DNA of 9,822 nucleotides from DATFAS01 sp035254305 (GTDB taxonomy: Bacteria > Bacillota > Bacilli > Aneurinibacillales > RAOX-1): contig DATFAS010000054.1 in assembly GCA_035254305.1 (NCBI GenBank), positions 1 through 9,822 of the forward strand, given 5' to 3'. Numbering within the stretch: the stretch's first letter is position 1; every line of letters begins with the position of its first letter. Shown piece after piece: positions 1 through 6,211 of this stretch. Both the position numbers and the translations under genes were made by a program. The notes below the pieces were generated by a model. It was not told the DNA's origin. It saw only the letters and a list, made by a program, of their open reading frames with translations, and ran no database searches.

Positions 1-1
1 C

Positions 2-853
2 TTACTAGGTTCTATTCTTGCTTCTACAGACCCAGCGGCACTAGTACCGATCTTTCAGAGATTCCCAGTCCGCCATAAGGTAGCTCAAACGGTGATAAGT
101 GAATCAGCCTTTACGGATGCAACAGGAGCTATTATGACCACTGTTGTCTTTTCCTTGCTAACCTCCAAGCAAGTCATTGCTCCTCTCCAGATCGGTATTG
201 ATTTTATACACCTCGCTTTTGGTGGTATTATCGTTGGGTTTATGATTGGATCAATTGCAGCCTTCCTCATTTCAGAAAATGATCGAGGGCTTTTGCGAGA
301 GTTCACCCCTATGGTCGTTATCCTTACTGTTTTAAGTGCCTACCTAGGTGCTGAGCATTTTGGCGCTTCTGGATTTATGAGTGTATTTGTAGCTGGATTA
401 GTGATTGGAAATGCCTCAACATTAGGCCTTACAATTCTTCCGGAGCAGGAACACGCAATGCATCAATTCATTGACCCCATAGGATTAAAGCTAGGAATGT
501 CGATTTTCATTCTGTTAGGCAGTCAGGTTGATTTTGTCGTCTTAGGCCAATATGGGTTATTAGCCTTAGCCGTAGTAGCTGTCTTTATGTTTATTGCTAG
601 ACCGATTACCGTATTAACAAGCCTACTTCCTGATCGAGCTGCAAAATGGAAAAAAGAAGAAATCACCTTTTTCTTCTGGACTAGAGAAACCGGTGTTATC
701 CCTGCAGCACTTGTAGGAATGTTAGCTAGCTCAGGGATAGCAGAAATTAAGCTATTATCAGCAATCACATTCGTTGCCATCCTAGTTACCTTAGTAATAC
801 AGACTAGCACCACTCCATGGGTAGCAAAAAAACTTCATTTGCTTGAAAAATAA
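2..853 (+). CDS. CPA1-type Na+/H+ (monovalent cation/proton) antiporter, C-terminal part, 5' truncated
   Basis: The reading frame is open from base 2 to the TAA at 851-853, giving 283 residues; the N-terminal part lies outside the window. The GTG at 92 is an internal codon, because clear family sequence precedes it. Two signature segments are visible: an STDPAAL stretch (codons about 9-15 of the visible part) and an ESAFTDATGAI stretch right after it. These match the paired unwound-helix and ion-binding regions of NhaP/CPA1 antiporters. Further on, WTRETGVIPAAL resembles the conserved arginine-containing late helix of the family. The rest is a run of hydrophobic membrane segments. The protein ends soon after the last helix, with no RCK/TrkA-type or long cytoplasmic domain. 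The expected role is exchange of Na+ or K+ for H+ across the cytoplasmic membrane; the ion cannot be told. Oddity: the usual Asn-Asp pair of CPA1 is Thr-Asp here. It converges on the gctB end and probably has no functional link to that operon. Confidence 0.88.
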   Translation, partial: LLGSILASTDPAALVPIFQRFPVRHKVAQTVISESAFTDATGAIMTTVVFSLLTSKQVIAPLQIGIDFIHLAFGGIIVGFMIGSIAAFLISENDRGLLREFTPMVVILTVLSAYLGAEHFGASGFMSVFVAGLVIGNASTLGLTILPEQEHAMHQFIDPIGLKLGMSIFILLGSQVDFVVLGQYGLLALAVVAVFMFIARPITVLTSLLPDRAAKWKKEEITFFFWTRETGVIPAALVGMLASSGIAEIKLLSAITFVAILVTLVIQTSTTPWVAKKLHLLEK

Positions 854-1016
854 CAAGGTCAAACTTGGCTGACGGCAGCTTAGTTGCACCTGTGCAGAGA
901 CAGAATTCAAATAATTTATAAATTCATATACGCTAAGAAAGTAGCCTTTATAATAAGGGCTACTTTTATTTGTCCGTTTTAATTTCTCACACTAGGATAA
1001 ATAAAACATTTGAACA
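854..1016. other. Convergent intergenic region with terminator and AT-rich palindrome
   Basis: This 163-bp gap separates the antiporter stop from the gctB stop. Besides the hairpin at 938-970 it holds a perfect 12-bp palindrome, AATTTATAAATT (913-924), and a short GCAC/GTGC inverted repeat near 887-897. No ORF with a ribosome-binding site was seen. The palindrome may be only a by-product of AT-rich composition. Confidence 0.5.
938..970 (+). terminator. Rho-independent terminator, probably bidirectional
   Basis: AAAGTAGCC (938-946) pairs perfectly with GGCTACTTT (958-966) around an 11-nt loop, and the plus strand continues with a T-rich tail. The hairpin lies 85 bp after the antiporter stop. 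Read on the minus strand, the same hairpin is followed by TTTCTTAG, a weaker tail, so it may also end the mmgA-mmgC-gctAB transcript coming the other way. Confidence 0.8.
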
Positions 1017-1835
1017 TTATTTTTTCGTGAGGAAAATCCCTTCAGGATCAACTACTTGATATAGGATGTCTAGCTCTTCATAGGTAGGCGGTTCAGTTTC
1101 TCCTCTACAGCGAGAGAAGTCGAGATCAAACCCGCAATTCTCCTGTAAAATTTCCGGTGTAATACTCGGGTGGATTGAATCAACGTACATCCGTCCACTT
1201 TCTTCATCAAAACGGAATACAGCCATATTCGTAATGACCGCATTCGGGCCCCCCATAAATTTTGTACCATAGGCTTCACGGCGGCCAACCCACTTACCAG
1301 ATGGCCATTGACGAAAACGCCAGCCTGGAGAGGTAATATAATCTACCTGTTCTTTGAAGCGTCGTTTTTCCTGTATCATTAAATAAACAGTTCTTTTAGC
1401 TAAAGAATTAATATCCGGGTTTCCACCGCTACCAGGAAATCGTAATGTTGGATGGGCATAGTCACCTGCTACGGTTGTATTCACATTACCATACTGATCG
1501 ATTTCAGCACCTCCCAAGAAAGCTAAATCAATTTTCCCTCGTTGCAACTGATTGAAAACATCAAATAATCCAGATACAACTGTACACCCTTGAACACACC
1601 GAGGGTCTCCGACGGAGGAAGGGAGTGAGGCGCCCTGTGAATCTATTGTTCCCGCTTCGTAAATGAGCTTGCAATTTACTGCATTTGTCTGTTTGGCGAG
1701 CATAATCGCCAGCATAGGTAGCCCTGTGCCAGCAAAAACTACCTCATGATCACGCACCTCTCTTGCGGAGGCCACAGCCAGCAAATCTGTAATCGTATAT
1801 TCATCTGGTCTTGCATATACTCGATTTCTTTCCAC
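1017..1835 (-). CDS. gctB: Glutaconate-CoA-transferase-like CoA transferase, beta subunit
   Basis: A 272-residue class I CoA-transferase beta subunit, close to the 266 residues of Acidaminococcus fermentans GctB. Shared landmarks are GTGLP (36-40), YEAG (59-62), SVGDPR (74-79), FLGGAEIDQYGNVNT (106-120), RFPGSGG (132-138) and TSPGW (168-172). Glu60 in YEAG aligns with the catalytic glutamate (Glu54) of GctB, which forms the gamma-glutamyl-CoA thioester intermediate. This favours a true CoA transferase over the related ring-cleaving hydrolase IpdB. With the upstream alpha subunit it would move CoA from a donor such as acetyl-CoA to a carboxylic acid; the acid is unknown. The start is GTG, and its G is also the last base of the gctA stop TAG, so the genes overlap by 1 bp and are translationally coupled. 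An AGGGGG ribosome-binding site sits inside the end of gctA. Last gene of the operon. The related 3-oxoadipate CoA-transferase role is an alternative. Confidence 0.87.
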   Translation of the reverse strand: MERNRVYARPDEYTITDLLAVASAREVRDHEVVFAGTGLPMLAIMLAKQTNAVNCKLIYEAGTIDSQGASLPSSVGDPRCVQGCTVVSGLFDVFNQLQRGKIDLAFLGGAEIDQYGNVNTTVAGDYAHPTLRFPGSGGNPDINSLAKRTVYLMIQEKRRFKEQVDYITSPGWRFRQWPSGKWVGRREAYGTKFMGGPNAVITNMAVFRFDEESGRMYVDSIHPSITPEILQENCGFDLDFSRCRGETEPPTYEELDILYQVVDPEGIFLTKK

Positions 1836-2815
1836 TACCGCATCCCCCTTTTAGTTCGGGTACTATATTTATGATAGCTGTTAGCCCTCAAGGCTGTGAG
1901 GCGCGAGAGCTTAAGTTTGTCCAAGTATTCTTCGTGGCTCTCAACCCCATACACCCATTCTTGAAGCCAGGCTTCTAACGTATCTTCCTTTTTGGAAGCG
2001 GCAGAGAATTCAGATATAAAGCCCCCATCTACATCATAACAGCCATAAACACCGGTTGGATGAGCCCCCCAGGGGACTTCCACGATAGCATCCACTAAAT
2101 AGTCAGAGACCAGATTACGATCCGGCTCCTGCCGTAGATAGGACTCCGGAACAATTTCTTCTGCTAGTACGATAACCTTTTCTGCTGCCTTAATGGCTTG
2201 TTCATCGGAATACGTTTGGCCCGTAATTCGAACAGTTCCATTATTCCCAACCTGCTGTGCATGAACAATACACACGTCCGGCTTAACAGCAGGCACATGG
2301 ATCAGTTCTCCTTCCCCATAGAAAGGATCGACACTATAGGCAAACTTTTGACGGGGGATACGCGGATCCCTACCATCGCGCAGTCCGGCTTTGCCCAACA
2401 TGTCATATTCAGGGTTTAAAATATCTGTTCCTCGAGAGGCCCAAGTTGGAAAATAAGGAATTCCCATGGCGCCGGCTTGCATCCGATAGAGCATATGCTG
2501 ATGGCTGTAATCTTCAGCAATTATTTCTCCCGTCTTAATTTTCCGGTCTAGACAATAGGGGGTTTTTCCATACAACTCATGGCCAATCCAACATGATTCC
2601 CAGTTGGCGACAGCTCCAGCCCCAATTAATAATTCAGAATGGGTTCCAGAATTGACTTCAACCAAATGTAAGTTTTTTTTACCTTGACGGAGCATTTCAT
2701 AAATTGCAGCCATCGGGCGACGCCAAATCGTAAAACCACTGAAGGTGATCATACTGCCATCATCAATCAGCTGGACAGCTTCTTTTAAGGAACAACGTTT
2801 ATCCTCCATAGTCAT
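1835..2815 (-). CDS. gctA: Glutaconate-CoA-transferase-like CoA transferase, alpha subunit
   Basis: A 326-residue alpha subunit of a class I CoA transferase; A. fermentans GctA is 320. Matching landmarks are SLKEAVQLI near the N-terminus, the FSGFT/RRP segment (25-34), EDYSHQHMLYRM (101-112), IVHAQQVGNNGTVRI (183-197), the E-E-I turn at 219-221, and WGAHPTGVYGCYD (249-261). The C-terminal WVYGVESHEEYLDKL also matches. It should pair with the gctB product as a heterotetramer or similar in the cytosol. Two in-frame ATGs compete as starts. The one at 2815 lies only 3 nt from the AGGAG motif, while the one at 2809 lies 9 nt away, so Met3 may be the true start (324 residues). It follows mmgC after a 68-bp gap containing a FadR-like palindrome, so an internal promoter is possible. 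The substrate is unproven; IpdA-like proteins are related but less similar at the landmarks. Confidence 0.87.
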   Translation of the reverse strand: MTMEDKRCSLKEAVQLIDDGSMITFSGFTIWRRPMAAIYEMLRQGKKNLHLVEVNSGTHSELLIGAGAVANWESCWIGHELYGKTPYCLDRKIKTGEIIAEDYSHQHMLYRMQAGAMGIPYFPTWASRGTDILNPEYDMLGKAGLRDGRDPRIPRQKFAYSVDPFYGEGELIHVPAVKPDVCIVHAQQVGNNGTVRITGQTYSDEQAIKAAEKVIVLAEEIVPESYLRQEPDRNLVSDYLVDAIVEVPWGAHPTGVYGCYDVDGGFISEFSAASKKEDTLEAWLQEWVYGVESHEEYLDKLKLSRLTALRANSYHKYSTRTKRGMR

Positions 2816-2835
2816 ACACTCCTAAATTCAAATAA

Positions 2836-2853
2836 AGAATGAGCATTCATTCA
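2836..2853 (-). promoter_or_regulatory. FadR-like operator before gctA
   Basis: On the minus strand the bases read TGAATGA-ATGC-TCATTCT. This fits the B. subtilis FadR (TetR-family fatty-acid regulator) box, recalled as TGAATGA-N4-TCATTCA, with only the final base differing. It lies 21 bp upstream of the gctA ATG at 2815, where a bound repressor could block initiation. No convincing -35/-10 pair was found around it, so whether it controls an internal promoter or acts as a roadblock is unknown. The TetR gene in this window does not look like FadR, so the regulator would be elsewhere. Confidence 0.5.
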
Positions 2854-2883
2854 TTTTGTTAAAAATCAAATGTGCTTGAAATC

Positions 2884-4098
2884 TTAATCCTGCAAAATAT
2901 ACTTAGATATCACTATTCTCTGGATTTCATTTGTCCCTTCATAGATTTGTGTTACTTTAGCATCTCTAAATAACCTCTCCACCGGAAATTCCTTGATATA
3001 GCCATATCCGCCATAGATCTGAACGGCTTCAGTAGCTGTCCTCATGGCCGTATCGGTAGCAAAACGTTTCGCCATCGAGGCTTCTTTTCCACATTTGATG
3101 CCGCGATTACGAAGATCCGCTGCCTGATAAACAAGTAGCTTTGCTGCCTCCACATCTGTGGCCATATCTGCAATTTTAAAGGAAATCGCTTGGTTAGATG
3201 CAATCGGTTTACCGAACTGAATTCGTTCCTTGGCATATTGGACTGAATAATCGAGAGCTGCTTCAGCAATTCCCAGACCTTGAGCAGCAATGCCGATCCG
3301 CCCAACATCCAGATTAGCCATGGCAATCTTAAATCCCTCTCCAGCATGTCCCAACAGATTTTCAGCGGGAACCTCCGCATTTTCAAAAACTAATTGCGTG
3401 GTATTTGATCCATGTAACCCCATTTTCTTTTCCTTTTTTCCAATGATAAAACCTGGCGTATCCTTTTCTACAATAAAAGCGGAGATGCCCCGGTTGCCCT
3501 TCTCGGGATCCGTCACGGCAAACGTCACATAGGTATCGGCCGCGCCACCATTTGTGATAAAGATCTTGGATCCGTTCAGAATATATTTGTCACCCTTTTT
3601 CACTGCGGTTGTACGAATACTCCCAGCATCTGAACCGGAATTAGGCTCGGTTAGTGCAAACGCGCCAATATATTCACCCGATGCAAGCTTAGGAATGTAT
3701 TTCTTCTTTTGTTCTTCTGTTCCAAAGTAAAGAATAGGATTTGTACCAACCGATGTATGGACGGATAAAATCACACCAACTGTTGCGCTAACCTTGGCTA
3801 TCTCGTGAATAGCTAAAATGTAAGAAATGAAATCTGATCCAGCTCCGCCCCATTCCTCTGGGATGGGAATACCCATTAAGCCATATTCACCCATCTTTCG
3901 AATAATCTGCAAAGGAAATTCATCCGTTTCCTCCATTGTTTCAATCATAGGGGCTATTTCCTTTTGTGCAAAATCGCGAACCATCTTACGCATCATCTCT
4001 TGCTCATCAGTCAAATGAAGACCACCAATGGATACATGGTTTCGTTCATTAGCGTTTCTTTCTACCTGTTGGATATTATTTTTCATAGACATCAACAA
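2884..4098 (-). CDS. mmgC: Short/branched-chain acyl-CoA dehydrogenase, MmgC-like
   Basis: A 404-residue FAD-dependent acyl-CoA dehydrogenase very similar to B. subtilis MmgC. The core begins around Leu27 (LHLTDEQEMMRKMVRDFA). The FAD/substrate segment AFALTEPNSGSDAGS is at 146-160 and the ITNGG turn at 181-185. VGRIGIAAQGLGIAEAALD and QIYGGYGY follow, and the ending contains QIYEGTNEIQR. Glu387 in YEGT is the expected catalytic base. It would introduce an alpha,beta double bond into a short acyl-CoA and pass electrons to ETF, which is not encoded here. About 26 residues precede the usual family start. Candidate starts are TTG 4098, TTG 4095 and ATG 4092, at 6, 9 and 12 nt from AGGAGG (4105-4110). 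The gene follows mmgA by 24 bp and is surely co-transcribed. In B. subtilis the equivalent acts in propionate/methylcitrate or fatty-acid use during sporulation; here the partner CoA transferase suggests use of an organic acid. Confidence 0.93.
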   Translation of the reverse strand: MLMSMKNNIQQVERNANERNHVSIGGLHLTDEQEMMRKMVRDFAQKEIAPMIETMEETDEFPLQIIRKMGEYGLMGIPIPEEWGGAGSDFISYILAIHEIAKVSATVGVILSVHTSVGTNPILYFGTEEQKKKYIPKLASGEYIGAFALTEPNSGSDAGSIRTTAVKKGDKYILNGSKIFITNGGAADTYVTFAVTDPEKGNRGISAFIVEKDTPGFIIGKKEKKMGLHGSNTTQLVFENAEVPAENLLGHAGEGFKIAMANLDVGRIGIAAQGLGIAEAALDYSVQYAKERIQFGKPIASNQAISFKIADMATDVEAAKLLVYQAADLRNRGIKCGKEASMAKRFATDTAMRTATEAVQIYGGYGYIKEFPVERLFRDAKVTQIYEGTNEIQRIVISKYILQD

Positions 4099-4104
4099 CC
4101 ACTT

Positions 4105-4110
4105 CCTCCT
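4105..4110 (-). promoter_or_regulatory. Ribosome-binding site of mmgC
   Basis: A strong AGGAGG on the minus strand lies in the short gap after mmgA. Its spacing decides between the closely packed starts TTG 4098 (6 nt), TTG 4095 (9 nt) and ATG 4092 (12 nt). None of these removes the unusual N-terminal extension. Confidence 0.75.
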
Positions 4111-4122
4111 CTAATCCTATAT

Positions 4123-5301
4123 TTATCGTACTTCCACAAGAATAGCGTCTCCCTGTGCGGCACCTGAGCAGATCGCAGCAATACCAAGGCCGCCCCCACG
4201 ACGGCGCAGTTCATAAATGAGTGTCATTAGAATACGAGTCCCGCTAGCACCAATCGGATGGCCAAATGCAATGGCTCCTCCATTTACGTTTACCTTTTCA
4301 AGATCATATCCAGCAATTTTCTCACTTGTAAGCGTTACGGCTGCGAATGCTTCATTTACCTCAAACAAATCAATCTGATCCATCGTATATCCTGTTTTCA
4401 TTAGAAGCTTGTTAATGGCAATACCCGGTGCTGTAGCAATATAAGGCGCTTCTTGCCCAACTGCAGCATGTCCAATAATTGTTGCTAGTGGCTTCTTGCC
4501 AAGCTGAGCTGCTTTCTGCTCCGACATTAAAACCATCGCACCAGCCCCATCATTTAATCCAGGAGCATTTCCAGCAGTAATCGAACCTTCTTTAGTAAAA
4601 ACAGGAGGTAATTTCTTTAGTTGCTCTATGGTCGTTTCTCGAGGTGCTTCATCTCTATCAATTAAAATGATTTCACCATTGCGACGAGGCACAGGTACGG
4701 GTACAATCTCTTCGATAAGCCTACCCTTATTCATAGCCTCCATTGCTAGCTGTTGGCTGCGCAATGCCCAGTGATCCTGTGCTTCACGTGTAATTTCATA
4801 TTCAGCAGCAACATTGCTGCCATGAACCGCCATATGTTGTCCATCAAAGGCATCGGTAAGTCCATCATTCAGTATGAGATCAATAGCTTTGTCATCTCCC
4901 ATACGCATACCCCAACGCATAGTAGGCAGAATATAGGGCGCATTGCTCATGCTCTCCATCCCACCGGCTACAATGACGTCAGCATCTCCAGTACGAATAA
5001 TTTGATCTGCCAATGTCACACTGCGAAGACCAGAAGCACATACTTTATTAATGGTTTCAGTCTGAACTTCCCAGGGCAATCCCGCTTTTCTAGCTGCTTG
5101 TCTTGAAGGAATTTGTTTTGCACCACCTTGTAGAACCATCCCCATGATCACTTCGTCAATCTGATCCCCAGGAATCCCGGCACGAACCAGCGCTTCCTTG
5201 ATCGTGATCCCACCTAAATCAACAGCCTGCATTTCCTTGAAGACCCCTCCAAATCTTCCAAAAGGGGTTCTTGCCGCACTAACAATGACTGTCTTTCTCA
5301 C
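4123..5301 (-). CDS. mmgA: Acetyl-CoA C-acetyltransferase (thiolase II), MmgA-like
   Basis: A 392-residue degradative or biosynthetic thiolase, the normal length. The three catalytic residues are present in their standard contexts: Cys88 in NKVCASG, His348 in GHPIGASG, and Cys378 in AICSGAAQGDA. GGMESMSN (113-120) and VNEAFA complete the family signature. Start and end are nearly the same as B. subtilis MmgA. The enzyme condenses two acetyl-CoA to acetoacetyl-CoA or cleaves 3-ketoacyl-CoA in the cytosol. The start is GTG at 5301, 9 nt after a strong GGAGGAGG (5311-5318). It is the first gene of the operon mmgA-mmgC-gctA-gctB. A candidate -10 (TAGAAT, 5343-5348) and an operator array (5352-5390) lie just upstream, so repression by the divergent TetR protein is likely. 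The B. subtilis mmg operon is driven by SigE and CcpA; I saw no clear SigE or cre site here. Confidence 0.95.
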   Translation of the reverse strand: MRKTVIVSAARTPFGRFGGVFKEMQAVDLGGITIKEALVRAGIPGDQIDEVIMGMVLQGGAKQIPSRQAARKAGLPWEVQTETINKVCASGLRSVTLADQIIRTGDADVIVAGGMESMSNAPYILPTMRWGMRMGDDKAIDLILNDGLTDAFDGQHMAVHGSNVAAEYEITREAQDHWALRSQQLAMEAMNKGRLIEEIVPVPVPRRNGEIILIDRDEAPRETTIEQLKKLPPVFTKEGSITAGNAPGLNDGAGAMVLMSEQKAAQLGKKPLATIIGHAAVGQEAPYIATAPGIAINKLLMKTGYTMDQIDLFEVNEAFAAVTLTSEKIAGYDLEKVNVNGGAIAFGHPIGASGTRILMTLIYELRRRGGGLGIAAICSGAAQGDAILVEVR

Positions 5302-5342
5302 AACCCAATCCCTCCTCCTATCAATAAATACGGCAACATCTA

Positions 5343-5348
5343 ATTCTA
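5343..5348 (-). promoter_or_regulatory. Candidate -10 element of the mmgA operon
   Basis: The minus strand reads TAGAAT, five of six matches to TATAAT, about 42 bp before the GTG start. No good -35 is visible at 16-18 bp; that position lies within the 13-bp repeats. A repressor on the repeats would therefore cover the -35 region. Weak evidence by itself. Confidence 0.35.
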
Positions 5349-5351
5349 TCA

Positions 5352-5390
5352 GACCACAGTCCCGGACTGTAGTCCCAGACCGTAGTCTCT
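5352..5390. repeat. Three tandem 13-bp repeats, candidate TetR operator array
   Basis: Three units abut with no gap: GACCACAGTCCCG (5352-5364), GACTGTAGTCCCA (5365-5377) and GACCGTAGTCTCT (5378-5390). Each begins with a partly palindromic 10-mer, GACYRYAGTC. Together they give a strict alternation GAC-N4-GTC-N3, repeated three times. Across the first junction, ACAGTCC-C-GGACTGT is a perfect 7-1-7 inverted repeat. The array lies beside the mmgA start and divergent from the TetR gene, which is the usual place for a TetR operator. Assignment to this regulator is inference. Confidence 0.65.
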
Positions 5391-5431
5391 AATTACATTT
5401 TAATGAAACCACTTTCAATCGTCAATAATTG

Positions 5432-5460
5432 TCACTATTTTTTAAATAACAGAATAGTGA
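5432..5460. repeat. 8-bp inverted repeat in the divergent control region
   Basis: TCACTATT (5432-5439) and AATAGTGA (5453-5460) form a perfect inverted repeat with a 13-nt spacer. It overlaps the weak promoter candidate for the TetR gene, so it might be a second regulatory site. There is no T-tract that would make it a terminator. Confidence 0.35.
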
Positions 5461-5617
5461 GTACAGTATTAAAGGTTTTACCCAATACATATTTCCAACA
5501 AATTTTAAAAAGTAAAGATTTCGTGTTAAACTAATTAATTATATGGCTTTAGTTGGTTAGATTCAGCCTCGGCCTCATGGTTAAATATTTTTATGGTTAG
5601 AATAAGGAGAATGATTC

Positions 5618-6211
5618 ATGTCAAGCTTAACTCCACGTCAGATAAAAGCTAAACAAACGAAAAGTAAAATATTGGAGAGTGCTTTTGATCTTTTTAGCAA
5701 AAAAGCCTTCGAGAATATCACGGTTGACGAAATCATTAAGCGAAGCGGTACATCCAAGGGCGCATTTTACACACACTTTAAATCGAAATACGAAATTTTC
5801 CTGGAGAAGTTTAAAGAGATCGATGGCTTTTATGAAGAGTTTATCCATTCTCTTTCTGAGGAATTGAGCTATAGTGAAAAGCTGTTACGATTATCTGAAG
5901 CCCAAATGATTTATATAAAAAATAATTGGGGAAAAGAACTGTTTCGAAATCTATATATGAATGCTTTGTCCTCTAATCACAATTATTTCTTGGATGAAAA
6001 TAGGAGCCTGTATAAAATTATCAATAAGTTTGTAATCAAAGGACAAGAAATAGGAGAATTCAAGAAGGGTCTTTTAGCCGATGAAATTACTATGTTAATT
6101 ACACGATGCATGCGAGGGGCTCTTTATGATTGGTGTATTTGTGACGATCTAGATCTAGTAATGGAAACCAAAAAGTTTATACGAACTTTAATAGAGGGAT
6201 TAAAAGAATGA
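5618..6211 (+). CDS. TetR/AcrR-family transcriptional regulator
   Basis: A 197-residue one-component regulator. The N-terminal DNA-binding domain is typical: KILESAFDLFSKKAFENITVD leads into the helix-turn-helix ITVDEIIKRSGTSKGAFYTHF (about 34-54), followed by KSKYEIF. The rest is an all-helical ligand-binding and dimer region, rich in aromatic and charged residues, which does not identify the inducer. The start is ATG 5618 with AAGGAGA 7 nt upstream. It is transcribed away from mmgA, so it most likely represses the mmgA-mmgC-gctAB operon and is released by a pathway acid or its CoA ester; this is inference from position and the repeat array. It does not resemble B. subtilis FadR in the DNA-binding region. 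No clear terminator follows it. Confidence 0.92.
   Translation: MSSLTPRQIKAKQTKSKILESAFDLFSKKAFENITVDEIIKRSGTSKGAFYTHFKSKYEIFLEKFKEIDGFYEEFIHSLSEELSYSEKLLRLSEAQMIYIKNNWGKELFRNLYMNALSSNHNYFLDENRSLYKIINKFVIKGQEIGEFKKGLLADEITMLITRCMRGALYDWCICDDLDLVMETKKFIRTLIEGLKE

Larger units (their letters stand above)
5302..5617. other. Divergent control region between mmgA and the TetR gene
   Basis: This 316-bp AT-rich gap contains no convincing ORF. It holds the mmgA ribosome-binding site and -10 candidate, the three-unit operator array, an 8-bp inverted repeat at 5432-5460, three GGTTARA repeats at 5555-5601, and the TetR ribosome-binding site AAGGAGA (5604-5610, 7 nt before ATG). A possible plus-strand promoter for the regulator is TTGTCA (5429-5434), 18 bp, AATAGT (5453-5458), which is weak. 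Confidence 0.55.

Noticed and set aside
523..813. 96-codon minus-strand frame
   Set aside because: It is antisense to the antiporter, whose helices and motifs are clear in the plus frame.
85..853. GTG at 92 as start of the antiporter
   Set aside because: The frame is open to the window edge and conserved family sequence (STDPAAL) precedes it, so the gene is truncated by the window.
1017..2815. IpdAB, the steroid ring-cleaving hydrolase, as identity of the CoA-transferase pair
   Set aside because: The catalytic glutamate and several stretches match GctAB, and no other steroid-degradation genes are nearby.
4753..5106. 117-codon open frame on the plus strand
   Set aside because: It lies wholly inside mmgA, which has an intact catalytic set and normal length; the antisense product shows no domain-like pattern.
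5352..5390. CRISPR-like repeat array
   Set aside because: The units are 13 bp with no spacers; this fits an operator array.
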